A program made the position numbers and the translations under genes. A model generated the notes under the pieces. That model ran no database searches and was not told the origin of the DNA. It saw only the letters and a program-made list of their open reading frames with translations. From JARRPM01 sp963792815 (lineage in GTDB: Bacteria > Pseudomonadota > Gammaproteobacteria > Pseudomonadales > Halieaceae), in assembly GCA_963792815.1 (NCBI GenBank), contig CAWBXR010000006.1:1-64000 (forward strand): a stretch of 64,000 nucleotides of DNA. Direction: 5' to 3'. Of the stretch, positions 34,655-43,347 are shown one piece after another. Within the stretch, counting starts at the first letter, position 1; every line of letters starts with the position of its first letter.

Positions 34655-35992
34655 TCATTTAAAAACCGTGGTCTGTCCCCCTTTTTTTAGTTCCCTTACC
34701 ACGGCCGGGATGTCCACGCCGCTTAGTGGCACAAATCGATACCTGACCTGCACCACGGGCAGGCTAAGCTCGAGCACGGCGCCCACATTGGCCGGGCTCG
34801 CGTTCAGCACGAGCTCAGCGCCCGAACCCTCTATGCTGGCTTTCAGTTCCTGTCGCTGCTGTAGCGAATAACCCATGGCCGGCAGGACGGCCAGCAGTTG
34901 CGGGTACGCCTGGTAGATGTCGACGAGGCTGCCGACAGCGCAGGTTCGCGGATCGACCACCTCTGCCACCCCGTACTTGTGGGCAGCGATCCAGCCGGCA
35001 CCGTAACCCATACCGCCGTGGGTGACAGTGGGGCCGTCCTCCACGATCAGGACGCGTTTGCCGCGGATACTTTCCGGTGCGTCCACACTCACCTCGAGGT
35101 CAGCGGTGACGAGGCCCGCCTCCGGGTTGATCGCGTCCTTGATTCGCCCGATGCTACCGATATCCGCCGCCGATGCCTGGCCTGTTTTGTTTATCACTAC
35201 GATGTCCGCGGCGCGGAAATTGGTTTCTCCAGGGTAATAATCCAGGCCGTGGCCGGCGCGCAGCGCATCGCACACGACGATGTTCAGGTCGGCTCTGACA
35301 AAGGAAAAATCGTTGTTGCCGCCGTCCCACAGAATAATATCCGCCTCGGCTTCGGCTGCCTGCAGAATCGCCGCGTAATCCACACCGGCAAAGATGACCA
35401 GCCCCTGACTGACATACGGCTCGTATTCCTCTCGCTCTTCTATCGTGCAGTCATGCAGGTCGAGGTCAGCAGGCGTGGCGAAACGCTGCACCGCCTGTGC
35501 CCGCAGGTTACCGTAGGGCATGGGGTGGCGGATGGTCACCGCCCGCACCCCCTCGTCCGCCAGTGACCTGGCCAGCCATTGGGTCAGGGGGCTCTTTCCC
35601 GTACCGGTTCGGGTAGCGGTGACAGCCACTACCTTGCGACGACTGGCAAGGGAGGTTTGCGCAGGTCCCAGCAGCACGAAACTGGCACCCGCTGCCTGCA
35701 CGATAGAGGCCCGGTGCATGACCTCGACATGGGCCAGGTCGCTGTAGGAAAAAAAGACGAAGTCGATGGCCAGGGTTTTGATCAGGCCCGGCAGTTCGCT
35801 TTCATCATGGATCGGGATGTCGCTGTCATAGCCATCCGGTGCCAGTTCATGTGGAAAGCTTCGTTGCGCGATAAAGGGAATCTGCGCCGCAGTGAAGGCG
35901 CAAACCCGATACTCGGGATGCTCGACAAAAAACGTGCGAAAATTGTGGAAGTCGCGGCCCGCGGCGCCCATGATAATGCAGTTAAAGGGCAC
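34655..35992 (-). CDS. cyclic 2,3-diphosphoglycerate synthetase-like GTPase
   Basis: 445 residues, cytosolic. An N-terminal Rossmann-like part (IIMGAAGRDFHNFRTFF) precedes a P-loop (TATRTGTGKSPLTQ near residue 129-142) and a SIMIBI-type NTPase body (ILWDGGNNDF; VVINKTGQA). This layout matches proteins annotated as cyclic 2,3-diphosphoglycerate synthetase or predicted GTPase, first known from methanogens; the bacterial role is unproven. Its start overlaps the carbamate kinase stop by 11 bp, so the two are coupled. The last ~10 residues (KKGGQTTVFK) are encoded by the REP copy at 34661-34688, so the natural C-terminus appears to have been replaced. Confidence 0.75.
   Translation of the reverse strand: MPFNCIIMGAAGRDFHNFRTFFVEHPEYRVCAFTAAQIPFIAQRSFPHELAPDGYDSDIPIHDESELPGLIKTLAIDFVFFSYSDLAHVEVMHRASIVQAAGASFVLLGPAQTSLASRRKVVAVTATRTGTGKSPLTQWLARSLADEGVRAVTIRHPMPYGNLRAQAVQRFATPADLDLHDCTIEEREEYEPYVSQGLVIFAGVDYAAILQAAEAEADIILWDGGNNDFSFVRADLNIVVCDALRAGHGLDYYPGETNFRAADIVVINKTGQASAADIGSIGRIKDAINPEAGLVTADLEVSVDAPESIRGKRVLIVEDGPTVTHGGMGYGAGWIAAHKYGVAEVVDPRTCAVGSLVDIYQAYPQLLAVLPAMGYSLQQRQELKASIEGSGAELVLNASPANVGAVLELSLPVVQVRYRFVPLSGVDIPAVVRELKKGGQTTVFK
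34661..34688 (-). repeat. REP sequence, right flank of RAYT
   Basis: Minus-strand copy of AAAAAAAGGGGGACAGACCACGG, inverse of the copy at 33816. It is read in frame as the C-terminus of the GTPase-like protein. Confidence 0.8.
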
Positions 35993-36920
35993 CGGCTTGC
36001 TCCACCACGGTACCCGCCTCGCCTACCAGCGCCGCAGCGAGATCGCCCGGCTGGCAGATGACCGCCCGCCCGCCGGTATCCCGCACGAAGCGGATGGCGG
36101 CCTCGACTTTCGGCCCCATGGTCCCCGCGGGAAATTGTCCGGCAGCCTGCCAGGCGGCCAGTTGCTCAGGGTCGGTGCGGGTGATCAGGCGCGCATTTTC
36201 GGTGTCGAAATCGGTGTAGGCTCCTGCCACGCCGGTGACCATGACCAGTTGCTGCGCACCGACCCCGATGGCCAGAAGTGCAGAGGCCAGGTCCTTGTCC
36301 ACCACTGCCTCCACGCCTTCGAGGCCCTCGCCGCCCGCGATCACCGGGATACCCCCGCCACCGGCGGCGATCACGATCACGCCCAGCGCCAGCAGTTGCC
36401 TGATAACCTGAATTTCCACGATTTCGAGCGGCGCGGGCGACGGCACCAGCCGCCGTCCCCGCCGGGCCTTGTCATACACCAGGTCCATACCCGCCTGCTC
36501 CAGGGCCAGCGCCTGCTGCGGCTCAAACCAGGGGCCGATCGGTTTGGTCGGGTTGCCGAAGGCCGGGTCGCCCGCATCCACCAACACCTGGGTCAGCAGC
36601 GTGGCCACCGGTCGCGCACCCCGGATCAGGTTGTGCAGGGTTTGCTGCAGGACGTACCCTATCTCGCCCTCTGACTCCGCCACGCATACCTCCAGCGGCA
36701 GGGCGTAGGCTTTACCGAGTGCTTCCTCCACCCGGGTGAGTATGTAACCGACCTGGGGGCCGTTGCCATGGGTGACCAGCAGCGGCCGGTCCGGGCTGAG
36801 TGTGGCGGCGAGAGGTGCGAGGGTGCGGGCGGCGAATTCGAACTGGCCGGCCATCGTGAGGTCGCCACCCGGGCGGGCAAACGCATTGCCTCCCAGGCTC
36901 ACTACCCAGGGTGACTGCAA
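35982..36920 (-). CDS. arcC: carbamate kinase family protein
   Basis: About 312 residues of the amino-acid kinase fold. VVSLGGNAFARPG at the N-terminus, LVTHGNGPQVGY, VEEALGKAYALPLEVCVAESEGEIGY, IGPWF, the ATP-binding region VIAAGGGGIPVI, VDKDLASALLAI and GTMGPKVEAAIRF are all present, so it is probably active. Carbamate kinase interconverts carbamoyl phosphate plus ADP with carbamate plus ATP. The start is taken as TTG 36920, immediately after the phaC stop (36922-36924); the open frame upstream belongs to phaC sequence out of frame. No arginine deiminase genes are nearby; it sits instead between PhaC and a cPGS-like GTPase. Confidence 0.85.
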   Translation of the reverse strand: MQSPWVVSLGGNAFARPGGDLTMAGQFEFAARTLAPLAATLSPDRPLLVTHGNGPQVGYILTRVEEALGKAYALPLEVCVAESEGEIGYVLQQTLHNLIRGARPVATLLTQVLVDAGDPAFGNPTKPIGPWFEPQQALALEQAGMDLVYDKARRGRRLVPSPAPLEIVEIQVIRQLLALGVIVIAAGGGGIPVIAGGEGLEGVEAVVDKDLASALLAIGVGAQQLVMVTGVAGAYTDFDTENARLITRTDPEQLAAWQAAGQFPAGTMGPKVEAAIRFVRDTGGRAVICQPGDLAAALVGEAGTVVEQAGAL

Positions 36921-36921
36921 C

Positions 36922-38187
36922 TCAGGCCCCGCGTCGCCGCGGGGTTTTTTTGGCTTTGGTTTTGGCTTTGGCTTTAGTCTTGGCTGACCCGGCTTTGCGC
37001 CGTTTTGCTTTCGCCGGCGCGGCCCCCGAGCGTTTCGCCAGCCAGTCCACCGACTCGGCCCAGACCGCGCTCTGGGCCTTGCTGCCGATGATGACGCCCA
37101 TGTGGCCACCGGGGGCCAGGCGAAATTCCCTGTCTCTGGACGCAACGATATCGACGATTTTCTCGGCGATTTCCGCGGGCACCAGAATATCGGTCTCGCC
37201 GGCGAAGGCCAGCAGGTTGGACTCGATTTTGTCCAGCTCGGCCAGGTTGTCCCCCACTTCCATCTTGCCCCGGGCCAGCTGGCCCTGGCCCACCACTTTT
37301 ACCGCCATGTCTTTTATCACGCCGCCGGGGTACAGCAGCATATTGTTGAGATAGTCCGCGGTGGTGGAGTAGGACTTGACGTATTCGCGGTCCGACAGTC
37401 GGGTGACCAGGTCCCAGTAGGTGGTGACGCTGCCTACCGGGTCGGTCATCTTGAAAACCAGGGTCGTGGCCCAGGGTGGCAATGCCAGGCGCGCCGGATC
37501 CAGCGCCTTCATCCGCAAGTTGGTGTAGTTGCTCACCAGCTGGGCCGCGCCGTTGAGGCCCTGCCCCGCGCCCGCCACGCCCGCAATCACGCCGCGGCCG
37601 CTTTCCAGGTCTATGGGGCTGGCGACGGTGATGATATTGCGGATCGCCGGATCCTTTACCTGTCCCTGGTGCAGCAGGCACAACAGGCCCCCCATACACC
37701 AGCCCATCAGCGACAGGTCCTGGCTGCCGGAATGCGCCCGGATTTTTTCCAGCGCGGTTCCCAGCATGGTGTAGGAGTAATCCTTCAGGTTCAGGTGGGC
37801 GTGTTCTTTTTTCGGCTTGCCCCAGTCCACCAGGTAGGTCTTGAAACCATTGGCGGCCATGAAGCGCACCATGCTGCGCTGGGGCATCAGGTCAAAGGTC
37901 TCGGTCGTGACGCCCAGGGGCGGAACCAGCACCAGCGGCACCGCATGCTGTTTGCGTTCCACCGGCATGAAGCTGCCATCGACCAGCTCGATCTCTTCTT
38001 CTTCCGGCAGGCCGTAGTAACGCACCGCCATCAGATCGCCGTCGTGCACCAGCTCAAACCAGGTGCGCCCAGACTGTATGAGGGTGTCGCGCTTGAACAG
38101 CCAGTCCGCGCCATTGGCCGCGGTTTTCGCCAGTCGCCGGTTGAGGGCGAGCCCCTGTTCAAGCGCTATTTTTGTAAGGCTGTTCAT
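36922..38187 (-). CDS. phaC: poly(3-hydroxyalkanoate) synthase, class III-like
   Basis: 421-residue alpha/beta-hydrolase PHA synthase. Catalytic Cys in the lipase-like box GWCMGG near residue 160, Asp in AGETDILVP and His in GGHMGV, with the family strings LVLVPPLGVTTETFDLMP and FKTYLVDWGKP. Polymerises hydroxyacyl-CoA into storage polyester. A Lys/Ala-rich tail of ~30 residues (AKTKAKAKTKAKK) follows the enzyme, resembling the histone-like tails of PhaF-type phasins and perhaps binding DNA or granules. ATG 38187 overlaps the wax synthase stop (ATGA). Class assignment is by eye; the second subunit PhaE is not seen here. Confidence 0.85.
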   Translation of the reverse strand: MNSLTKIALEQGLALNRRLAKTAANGADWLFKRDTLIQSGRTWFELVHDGDLMAVRYYGLPEEEEIELVDGSFMPVERKQHAVPLVLVPPLGVTTETFDLMPQRSMVRFMAANGFKTYLVDWGKPKKEHAHLNLKDYSYTMLGTALEKIRAHSGSQDLSLMGWCMGGLLCLLHQGQVKDPAIRNIITVASPIDLESGRGVIAGVAGAGQGLNGAAQLVSNYTNLRMKALDPARLALPPWATTLVFKMTDPVGSVTTYWDLVTRLSDREYVKSYSTTADYLNNMLLYPGGVIKDMAVKVVGQGQLARGKMEVGDNLAELDKIESNLLAFAGETDILVPAEIAEKIVDIVASRDREFRLAPGGHMGVIIGSKAQSAVWAESVDWLAKRSGAAPAKAKRRKAGSAKTKAKAKTKAKKTPRRRGA

Positions 38188-39560
38188 GCGGCGTCCTCCG
38201 CTGATTGCAGCAGTTGCTCGAGATCGCCCAGTGCCTGGCCAAGATAAACAGCCAGGCGTTGCAGGTGTGGCAGGGTATCGCGCGCGCCGGTGAAGCCGAT
38301 ATTGAGGGTGCCGGCATAGCTCACGCAATCGATGCTCAGGGCGACGTGCTGCACCAGCTGGCTGATGGGGTAGATCGCGTCGAGCCTGGCGCCGTCACAG
38401 TACTTCGGCGCATCCGCCCCGTGGATATTGGAAATCTTCAGGTTAAAGGGCGGCGGAACGAAGCGGCCGACGCCGGGCAACTGGCTGGCCAGCAGCGGCG
38501 CCGCGCGCAGCAGCACATAGGAGGTCACCGCCGCTTCCGGCAGTGACTCGCGATCCTCCCTGACGGTCTTGATGGATTCCTTGACCGCGGCCAGCCTGGC
38601 CAGGGGGTCGCCGATATGGGTGCCGAGTTCCACGCGAATACCCGCGATGGCATTGGCCGCATTGCGACTTCCGCGCTCCCGCAGGGAAACGGGTATCAGC
38701 CCGACCAGTGATTCATCCGGCAGGGCATTGTATTCCTTGAAAAAACGCCGCAGGGAGCTGCCGCACAGATAGGTGAGTATCTCGTTGACCGTACTGTCGG
38801 TTGCCACCGCCACGCGCTCGATCCGCTCTTGTTCGAACTGCTGGGTGGCGAAGCGCCGCTGCTGGTTGATCGTCCGGTTCAGGGTGGAACGGGGTATGTT
38901 GCGCGGCAGCAGAAACCCGCGGGCCTTGTCCGGTGACACCGCCGCGCGCAACAGGCCCACGCCGGCCTTGCCCAGGGAGGCGATCGATGCCATCACACCG
39001 TCGTTTTCATCACCCTCTTGCGCTTCTGCAGTTCCCGGCAGCGGCCGCGCCCACAGAGGGGGGACGTTGCGGGTCCTGGCACTGTCGGACAGCATGGACA
39101 ACACCGTGGGTACGCAATCGAGAAAGCTCACCAGCGCGTGGTGCAATTTCACATAGAAGGCGAAGCGGTCACGCTCCAGCCCCTCGATCAGGTGGAACTC
39201 CCACAGGGGCCGGTTCCGGTCCAGCGCCGGGCTGTGCAGGCGCGACACCATAATCCCCAGTTCCCGTTCACCCCCGGGCTCCGGCAATGCCGAGTGCTGG
39301 AAGTGGTAGCCGAGTTCCACGTCACGCACCTCGGTCATCCGCGGCACCAGGGCAGTGACCCCGTCGCCGGTCAGGCGCATATTCCAGGGTTCGCAGCTCA
39401 CCTTGTACTTGCGCATCCTGGCCGCCAGCTTGCTCAGGTAGTCGGGAGCGGCATTGCGCGGTTTGTAGAATATCGCCAGGACACCGACATGCATCGGGGT
39501 ATGCGCCGTTTCCACCAACAGCCAGGTCGCATCCACCGGCTTCAACAGTGTGGTTTTCAT
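38184..39560 (-). CDS. wax ester synthase/diacylglycerol acyltransferase-like protein with altered active-site motif
   Basis: 458 residues, WS/DGAT fold. N-terminal PVDATWLLVETAHTPMHVG, PLWEFHLIEGLERDRFAFYVKLHH, then C-terminal PVSLRERGSRNAANAIAGIRVEL, NLKISNIHGADAPKYCDGARL and ALSIDCVSYAGTLNIGFTGARD are all typical. The catalytic motif HHxxxDG reads HHALVSF (His140-His141, Ser145-Phe146), so the Asp-Gly is missing while both histidines remain. Would esterify acyl-CoA to an alcohol or diacylglycerol if active. First gene of a tightly overlapping operon with phaC, arcC and the GTPase-like gene. Confidence 0.85.
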   Translation of the reverse strand: MKTTLLKPVDATWLLVETAHTPMHVGVLAIFYKPRNAAPDYLSKLAARMRKYKVSCEPWNMRLTGDGVTALVPRMTEVRDVELGYHFQHSALPEPGGERELGIMVSRLHSPALDRNRPLWEFHLIEGLERDRFAFYVKLHHALVSFLDCVPTVLSMLSDSARTRNVPPLWARPLPGTAEAQEGDENDGVMASIASLGKAGVGLLRAAVSPDKARGFLLPRNIPRSTLNRTINQQRRFATQQFEQERIERVAVATDSTVNEILTYLCGSSLRRFFKEYNALPDESLVGLIPVSLRERGSRNAANAIAGIRVELGTHIGDPLARLAAVKESIKTVREDRESLPEAAVTSYVLLRAAPLLASQLPGVGRFVPPPFNLKISNIHGADAPKYCDGARLDAIYPISQLVQHVALSIDCVSYAGTLNIGFTGARDTLPHLQRLAVYLGQALGDLEQLLQSAEDAA

Positions 39561-39626
39561 CTGGGGCGTCCGTTGTCTTTTCAGGGCCGCAAATTATAGC
39601 AGGCGAAGGCCGGCCCGGTGCCAGTT

Positions 39627-40245
39627 TCACATGCTGTAGACCCTGCGGGCCTGCTCCACCACAGGCCGGGCCCCAACCACATAGCGCAGCGGGCCGTTTG
39701 CCTGCAGCGCATCGAAGGGGTAACAGGTGACCAGCAACAACTGCTCCTGCCCGACCTGGGGAGACAGTGACTGTGTGCTGGCATCCACCACTTCCCGGGT
39801 TTCCACGCGGTAATCGCGCCAGCTGCCATCCGGTAACTGCAGTTGCAACTTCGCGCCGGCAGGCAGGTGCCGCAGGAATGCGAAGTGGGTGTCCCGGTGC
39901 CCGCCGATAACAGCCAGCCCCGCAGTGCCCAGTTGCGCCGACGCATTCGTATGCCCGGGCCCAAACGCCAGGGCATTGCCCGAGTCGCCTGCCAGTACCA
40001 GTCTCTCCACGCCCTGGGCCGGCGCACGCAGCCTGGCCACGGGCCAGGTATCCGCCCAGGGCCAGGGCTTGACCGGCGAGCCGTTCCGGTTGAGTGATGT
40101 CTCCCAGGCCCGCTCGATCAGGATTGGCGCCAGCCAGGCTTTTGCCTTGATCCAGGCCGGCGGCCGCCAGTTGCTGGCCGCCGCCCAACACCAGCAGCAG
40201 CACCAGCAGCTGGCGCCAGTCTTTACTTATCACTGGTGGGAACAT
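39627..40245 (-). CDS. class GN (proteobacterial dedicated) sortase (frameshifted)
   Basis: About 205 residues once joined. The N-terminal membrane anchor (WRQLLVLLLVLGGGQQLA) reads from ATG 40245. The frame changes near 40150, then AKAWLAPILIERAWE, PVKPWPWADTWPVARL and the sortase core follow. Catalytic His in GHRDTHFAFL, Cys in LLVTCYPFDA and Arg in GPLRYVVG are all present. This is the cysteine transpeptidase that cleaves and attaches the adjacent vWA target protein at the C-terminal signal. The start overlaps the end of the target gene (40223). Confidence 0.88.
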
Positions 40246-42439
40246 GGTCCAGCTCCGGCTGGCGCATCACCCGCACCAGGGTGGCGATGAACAGCAGCAA
40301 CAGGCCCAGCCAGGCCTGGGCCGGCCCCGTCGTGGCGGTGCGAGGGTAGGCAAAATGCTGGGGCGCCTGGCCATGGGGCCGGGTATTGGGCACCGGTACA
40401 CTGCTCGCCTGCTCCCCCGGGGGCAGTGTCACCACTTCCTCCACCGCGACGAAACTGGTGTAGGGGCTCAGCAACTGGTGCTGCAGTGCAATGGGCAGGA
40501 CATCGGAACGCACCGTCTCCTCGCTGCCACCGAGCACAAGCTGGTCCAGCAAACCGTTGATTTTGGCGCGGGCCCACAGGCTGGACACGCCCCTGTGGCC
40601 TGCCGTCGTTGCGGCATCGACGTCTGCGGCGATCTGCAACACCTGGCGCCAGGGCCGGCCGGCGATATCGCCGCTGATAACCACTTCTCCCACTGGCCGG
40701 GCCGGGCCGAAGCTGACGGACACCAGCAGGGGCTGGCCGAGGTAAAGGTCGGGCAGGCGCTCGGGCCAGGCTTCGACCTGCCCCGGCCACACCACATCGA
40801 GGTCAAGCACCGCGGATTGCGACAGCTGGGCGAACAGGGCTGCCATTTTGTCACCCACCTCTTCGAGCGAGCCGATATGGGTGTGGCTGCCCCGGCCGAA
40901 GCGGGCCGCCTCGCGCATGAACCAGCTGTTGGGGGCCGAGCCTATACCGACGGTAAACAGGCGACTGTTACCCAGGCGTGCACTGATTTCCTCGAACAGT
41001 GCCACCTCGTTCCCTACCGCACCATCGGTAATGAATATCACCTGGCGCAGGGCCAGCTGTTCCTCCAGCGCATCCGTTTCCTGGCCGGGCTCGAGGGCCG
41101 CGCGCAAGGCCGGTAGCATTTCGGTGCCGCCGGTGGCCTGCAGCAGGCGCACGAATTCCTGCGCTCGCTGCACGTGGTGCCTGGTAGCGGGCACAGGCCT
41201 GCGGTACAGCGCCCTGTGGGTGGAATTGAACTCGATAATATTGAAACGGTCCTCGGGCCGCAGTTCCCGCAGGGCCCGGGACACGCTGTCCCGCGCCTGG
41301 GCGATGGCAGTGCCACCCATGGAACCGGAGGTGTCGACCACGAAAACAAGCTCTCGCGGCGGCGCCGGCGCGGCCCGTTCGGCGGCGGGGGGCAGCACCA
41401 TCAACAGGCCGAAATACTCCTCCCCCACTTTCTCGCTAAACAGCGCGGCGGTCGGCGCCGCGCCGCTCACAGGCTGCCAGGTGAGGACAAAATCGCGGTC
41501 CATCTCGGTGACACCCGCTGCCAGGGAAATACTGTACACCCCGGCCCTGCGGGCCAGCACGATATCGTGGTAGGGGGCGTCCACCCGGGCCAGGGGCATA
41601 CCCATGTCCAGGCGCACAGTCACCTCCAGCGGATTCAGCGGCCTGTGCTCATCTCCCTCCTGCGGGTACTGCAGCGGGGAGATGGCGTCAGCATCCGGCA
41701 CCTGGTCGGTCGGTTCGGCCCAACCCAGGTAGGGATTGACCGCCAGTGCCGGGGGCGCCTCCTCTCCCGCGGGCGGCGCAATGGACCTGCCCGGCATATA
41801 GCGCGGCGTCATCGTGGTGGGAAAGCGAAGGGAGAACTCCCCGTTGTCGAAGGCCAGCTGCTGCACATATTCAAGCCGCACAACCACGGTTTCGCCGGCG
41901 TTGATATTGGCCACCCGGTTGGTGAAAAGATTGGGGCGCTGCTGCTCCACCAGGCTGGCCTTCTTGCCGGCGGCTTTCGCCTTGCGGTAGATCTCTTGCG
42001 CCTCGGCTTTTTCGCGAATTTTTCCGACGATGCGCCGCTCGCCAATAATCATCTCCATATGACGCACCGCGGCATCGTCCGGCAGCGGAAAACCATACAC
42101 ACCCTCGAGGGCGCGCCCTGAGTCGTTGCGAAACGATTGTTCCACCTCAACCGTGGCGATCATGCCGCTGATGTCGAAACGCACCTTACTGTCGAGCAAA
42201 ATGGCGGGGGTGTAGTGACCGGGTTGCTCCCCGGCGAACAACAACTGTCCGCTGGACAGGCTGGCCAGCGCGGCCTCGCCCGCCTCCCCCGACGTCGCCC
42301 GGGCGGGGGTGACCGACAGCAGCAGCAAAATCAGCGCCGCCGCCACCGCGGCGGGCAAAGCCCGGAAAAGGAGCCAGAGGTGCACGCCCCCCAGTCGTTG
42401 CGTGTCGCTGCTGAGCCGTCTGTATACGTGGTGATTCAT
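40223..42439 (-). CDS. sortase target protein with VIT and vWA domains
   Basis: 738-residue surface protein, the dedicated substrate of the neighbouring sortase. Signal/anchor near residues 18-48 (LFRALPAAVAAALILLLLS), VIT domain ~60-190 (VRFDISGMIATVEVEQSFRN, EGVYGFPLPDDAAV), and vWA domain ~365-540 with MIDAS motif VDTSGSMGGTA and ITDGAVGNE. The C-terminal sorting signal is YPRTATTGP, a hydrophobic helix (AWLGLLLLFIATLV) and basic residues. Matches the proteobacterial sortase target family. Divergent from the response regulator/kinase pair that presumably controls it. Confidence 0.92.
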   Translation of the reverse strand: MNHHVYRRLSSDTQRLGGVHLWLLFRALPAAVAAALILLLLSVTPARATSGEAGEAALASLSSGQLLFAGEQPGHYTPAILLDSKVRFDISGMIATVEVEQSFRNDSGRALEGVYGFPLPDDAAVRHMEMIIGERRIVGKIREKAEAQEIYRKAKAAGKKASLVEQQRPNLFTNRVANINAGETVVVRLEYVQQLAFDNGEFSLRFPTTMTPRYMPGRSIAPPAGEEAPPALAVNPYLGWAEPTDQVPDADAISPLQYPQEGDEHRPLNPLEVTVRLDMGMPLARVDAPYHDIVLARRAGVYSISLAAGVTEMDRDFVLTWQPVSGAAPTAALFSEKVGEEYFGLLMVLPPAAERAAPAPPRELVFVVDTSGSMGGTAIAQARDSVSRALRELRPEDRFNIIEFNSTHRALYRRPVPATRHHVQRAQEFVRLLQATGGTEMLPALRAALEPGQETDALEEQLALRQVIFITDGAVGNEVALFEEISARLGNSRLFTVGIGSAPNSWFMREAARFGRGSHTHIGSLEEVGDKMAALFAQLSQSAVLDLDVVWPGQVEAWPERLPDLYLGQPLLVSVSFGPARPVGEVVISGDIAGRPWRQVLQIAADVDAATTAGHRGVSSLWARAKINGLLDQLVLGGSEETVRSDVLPIALQHQLLSPYTSFVAVEEVVTLPPGEQASSVPVPNTRPHGQAPQHFAYPRTATTGPAQAWLGLLLLFIATLVRVMRQPELDHVPTSDK

Positions 42440-42611
42440 CGCCAGTCCCCGTTCGAGTGAGGGATTGATTAAACGGCAACGATCTGGCGGAAATGTGCGC
42501 GGATTGTGGCTATCTGCTGAGGAATAATGGCGAATTGTGGCGAGCGCTTGTGGTACGGGCCGTTATTTGGAAGTATGGGCGCCTTCAGCTGCAACCGGTC
42601 ATCCGCTCAAC

Positions 42612-43304
42612 ATGCCCCATCACATCGCCATCGTGGAAGATGAAGCCAGCATCGCGGCCAACTACCGCGACACCCTGCAACGCCAGGGCTTCCGGGTGTC
42701 CCTGTTCGGGGACCGCGCCGCGGCCAGTCGCGCCTTCGGGCGGGAACTGCCGGACCTGGCCATCATCGACGTGGGGCTGGGGGAAGAAGTTGAAGGTGGC
42801 TTCGAACTCTGCCGCGACCTGCGCAGCCGCTGCCCCGAGCTGCCCATCGTGTTCCTGACCGCCCGGGATTCCGAGTTGGATATTATCTCCGGGCTGCGTC
42901 TTGGCGCTGATGACTACCTTACCAAGGACATCAGCCAGGCCCATATGCTGGCCCGTATCGTCGCCCTGTTCCGCCGGGTGCAGGCCCTGCGCAATCCGGT
43001 ACTGGAAGAACACATTGTCCAGCGGGGGCCGCTCAGCCTCAACCTCGAACGGATGACCAGCCAGTGGCAGGCACATCCCGTGGAGCTTACCGTCACCGAG
43101 TTCTGGATAGTGCATGCACTGGCAAGGCACCCCGGACACGTCAAGAACCGGCAACAGCTGATGGAATCGGCAAACGTCGTGCTCGATGACAACACGATCA
43201 CCTCACATATCAAGCGCATACGCCGCAAGTTCCAGGTTGTCGATGCAGACTTCGCCGCGATCGAAACCGCCTATGGTGTCGGCTATCGCTGGACCGGCGC
43301 CTGA
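42612..43304 (+). CDS. response regulator of the dedicated sortase system
   Basis: 230 residues, OmpR-type. Receiver domain 1-120 with acidic pocket (IVEDEAS), phospho-acceptor Asp in LAIIDVGLG, Thr in FLTARD and Lys in DDYLTKD; winged-helix DNA-binding domain ~130-228 (LTVTEFWIVHALARHPGHVKNRQQL, IKRIRRKF, YGVGYRWTG). Start set at ATG 42612, where the receiver begins (MPHHIAIVEDE); the open frame upstream is non-homologous. 43 bp before its kinase and divergent from the target/sortase genes, the normal arrangement of this system. Confidence 0.92.
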   Translation: MPHHIAIVEDEASIAANYRDTLQRQGFRVSLFGDRAAASRAFGRELPDLAIIDVGLGEEVEGGFELCRDLRSRCPELPIVFLTARDSELDIISGLRLGADDYLTKDISQAHMLARIVALFRRVQALRNPVLEEHIVQRGPLSLNLERMTSQWQAHPVELTVTEFWIVHALARHPGHVKNRQQLMESANVVLDDNTITSHIKRIRRKFQVVDADFAAIETAYGVGYRWTGA

Positions 43305-43347
43305 TGAACTGCGCCGCTGACACCGCAACGGGCGCAGGTGTGCCCAG

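Larger units (their letters stand above)
33816..34688 (-). mobile_element. REP-flanked RAYT element
   Basis: The transposase gene at 33837-34529 is bracketed by inverted copies of the AAAAAGGGGGACAGACCAC core (33816-33834; 34661-34688). This is the standard setting of a REP-associated tyrosine transposase. The outer copy is fused into the end of the neighbouring GTPase-like gene. Confidence 0.75.

Noticed and set aside
35982..37145. Longer start for the carbamate kinase, extending to 37145
   Set aside because: The extra N-terminal residues are an out-of-frame reading of the phaC tail and do not belong to the kinase fold.
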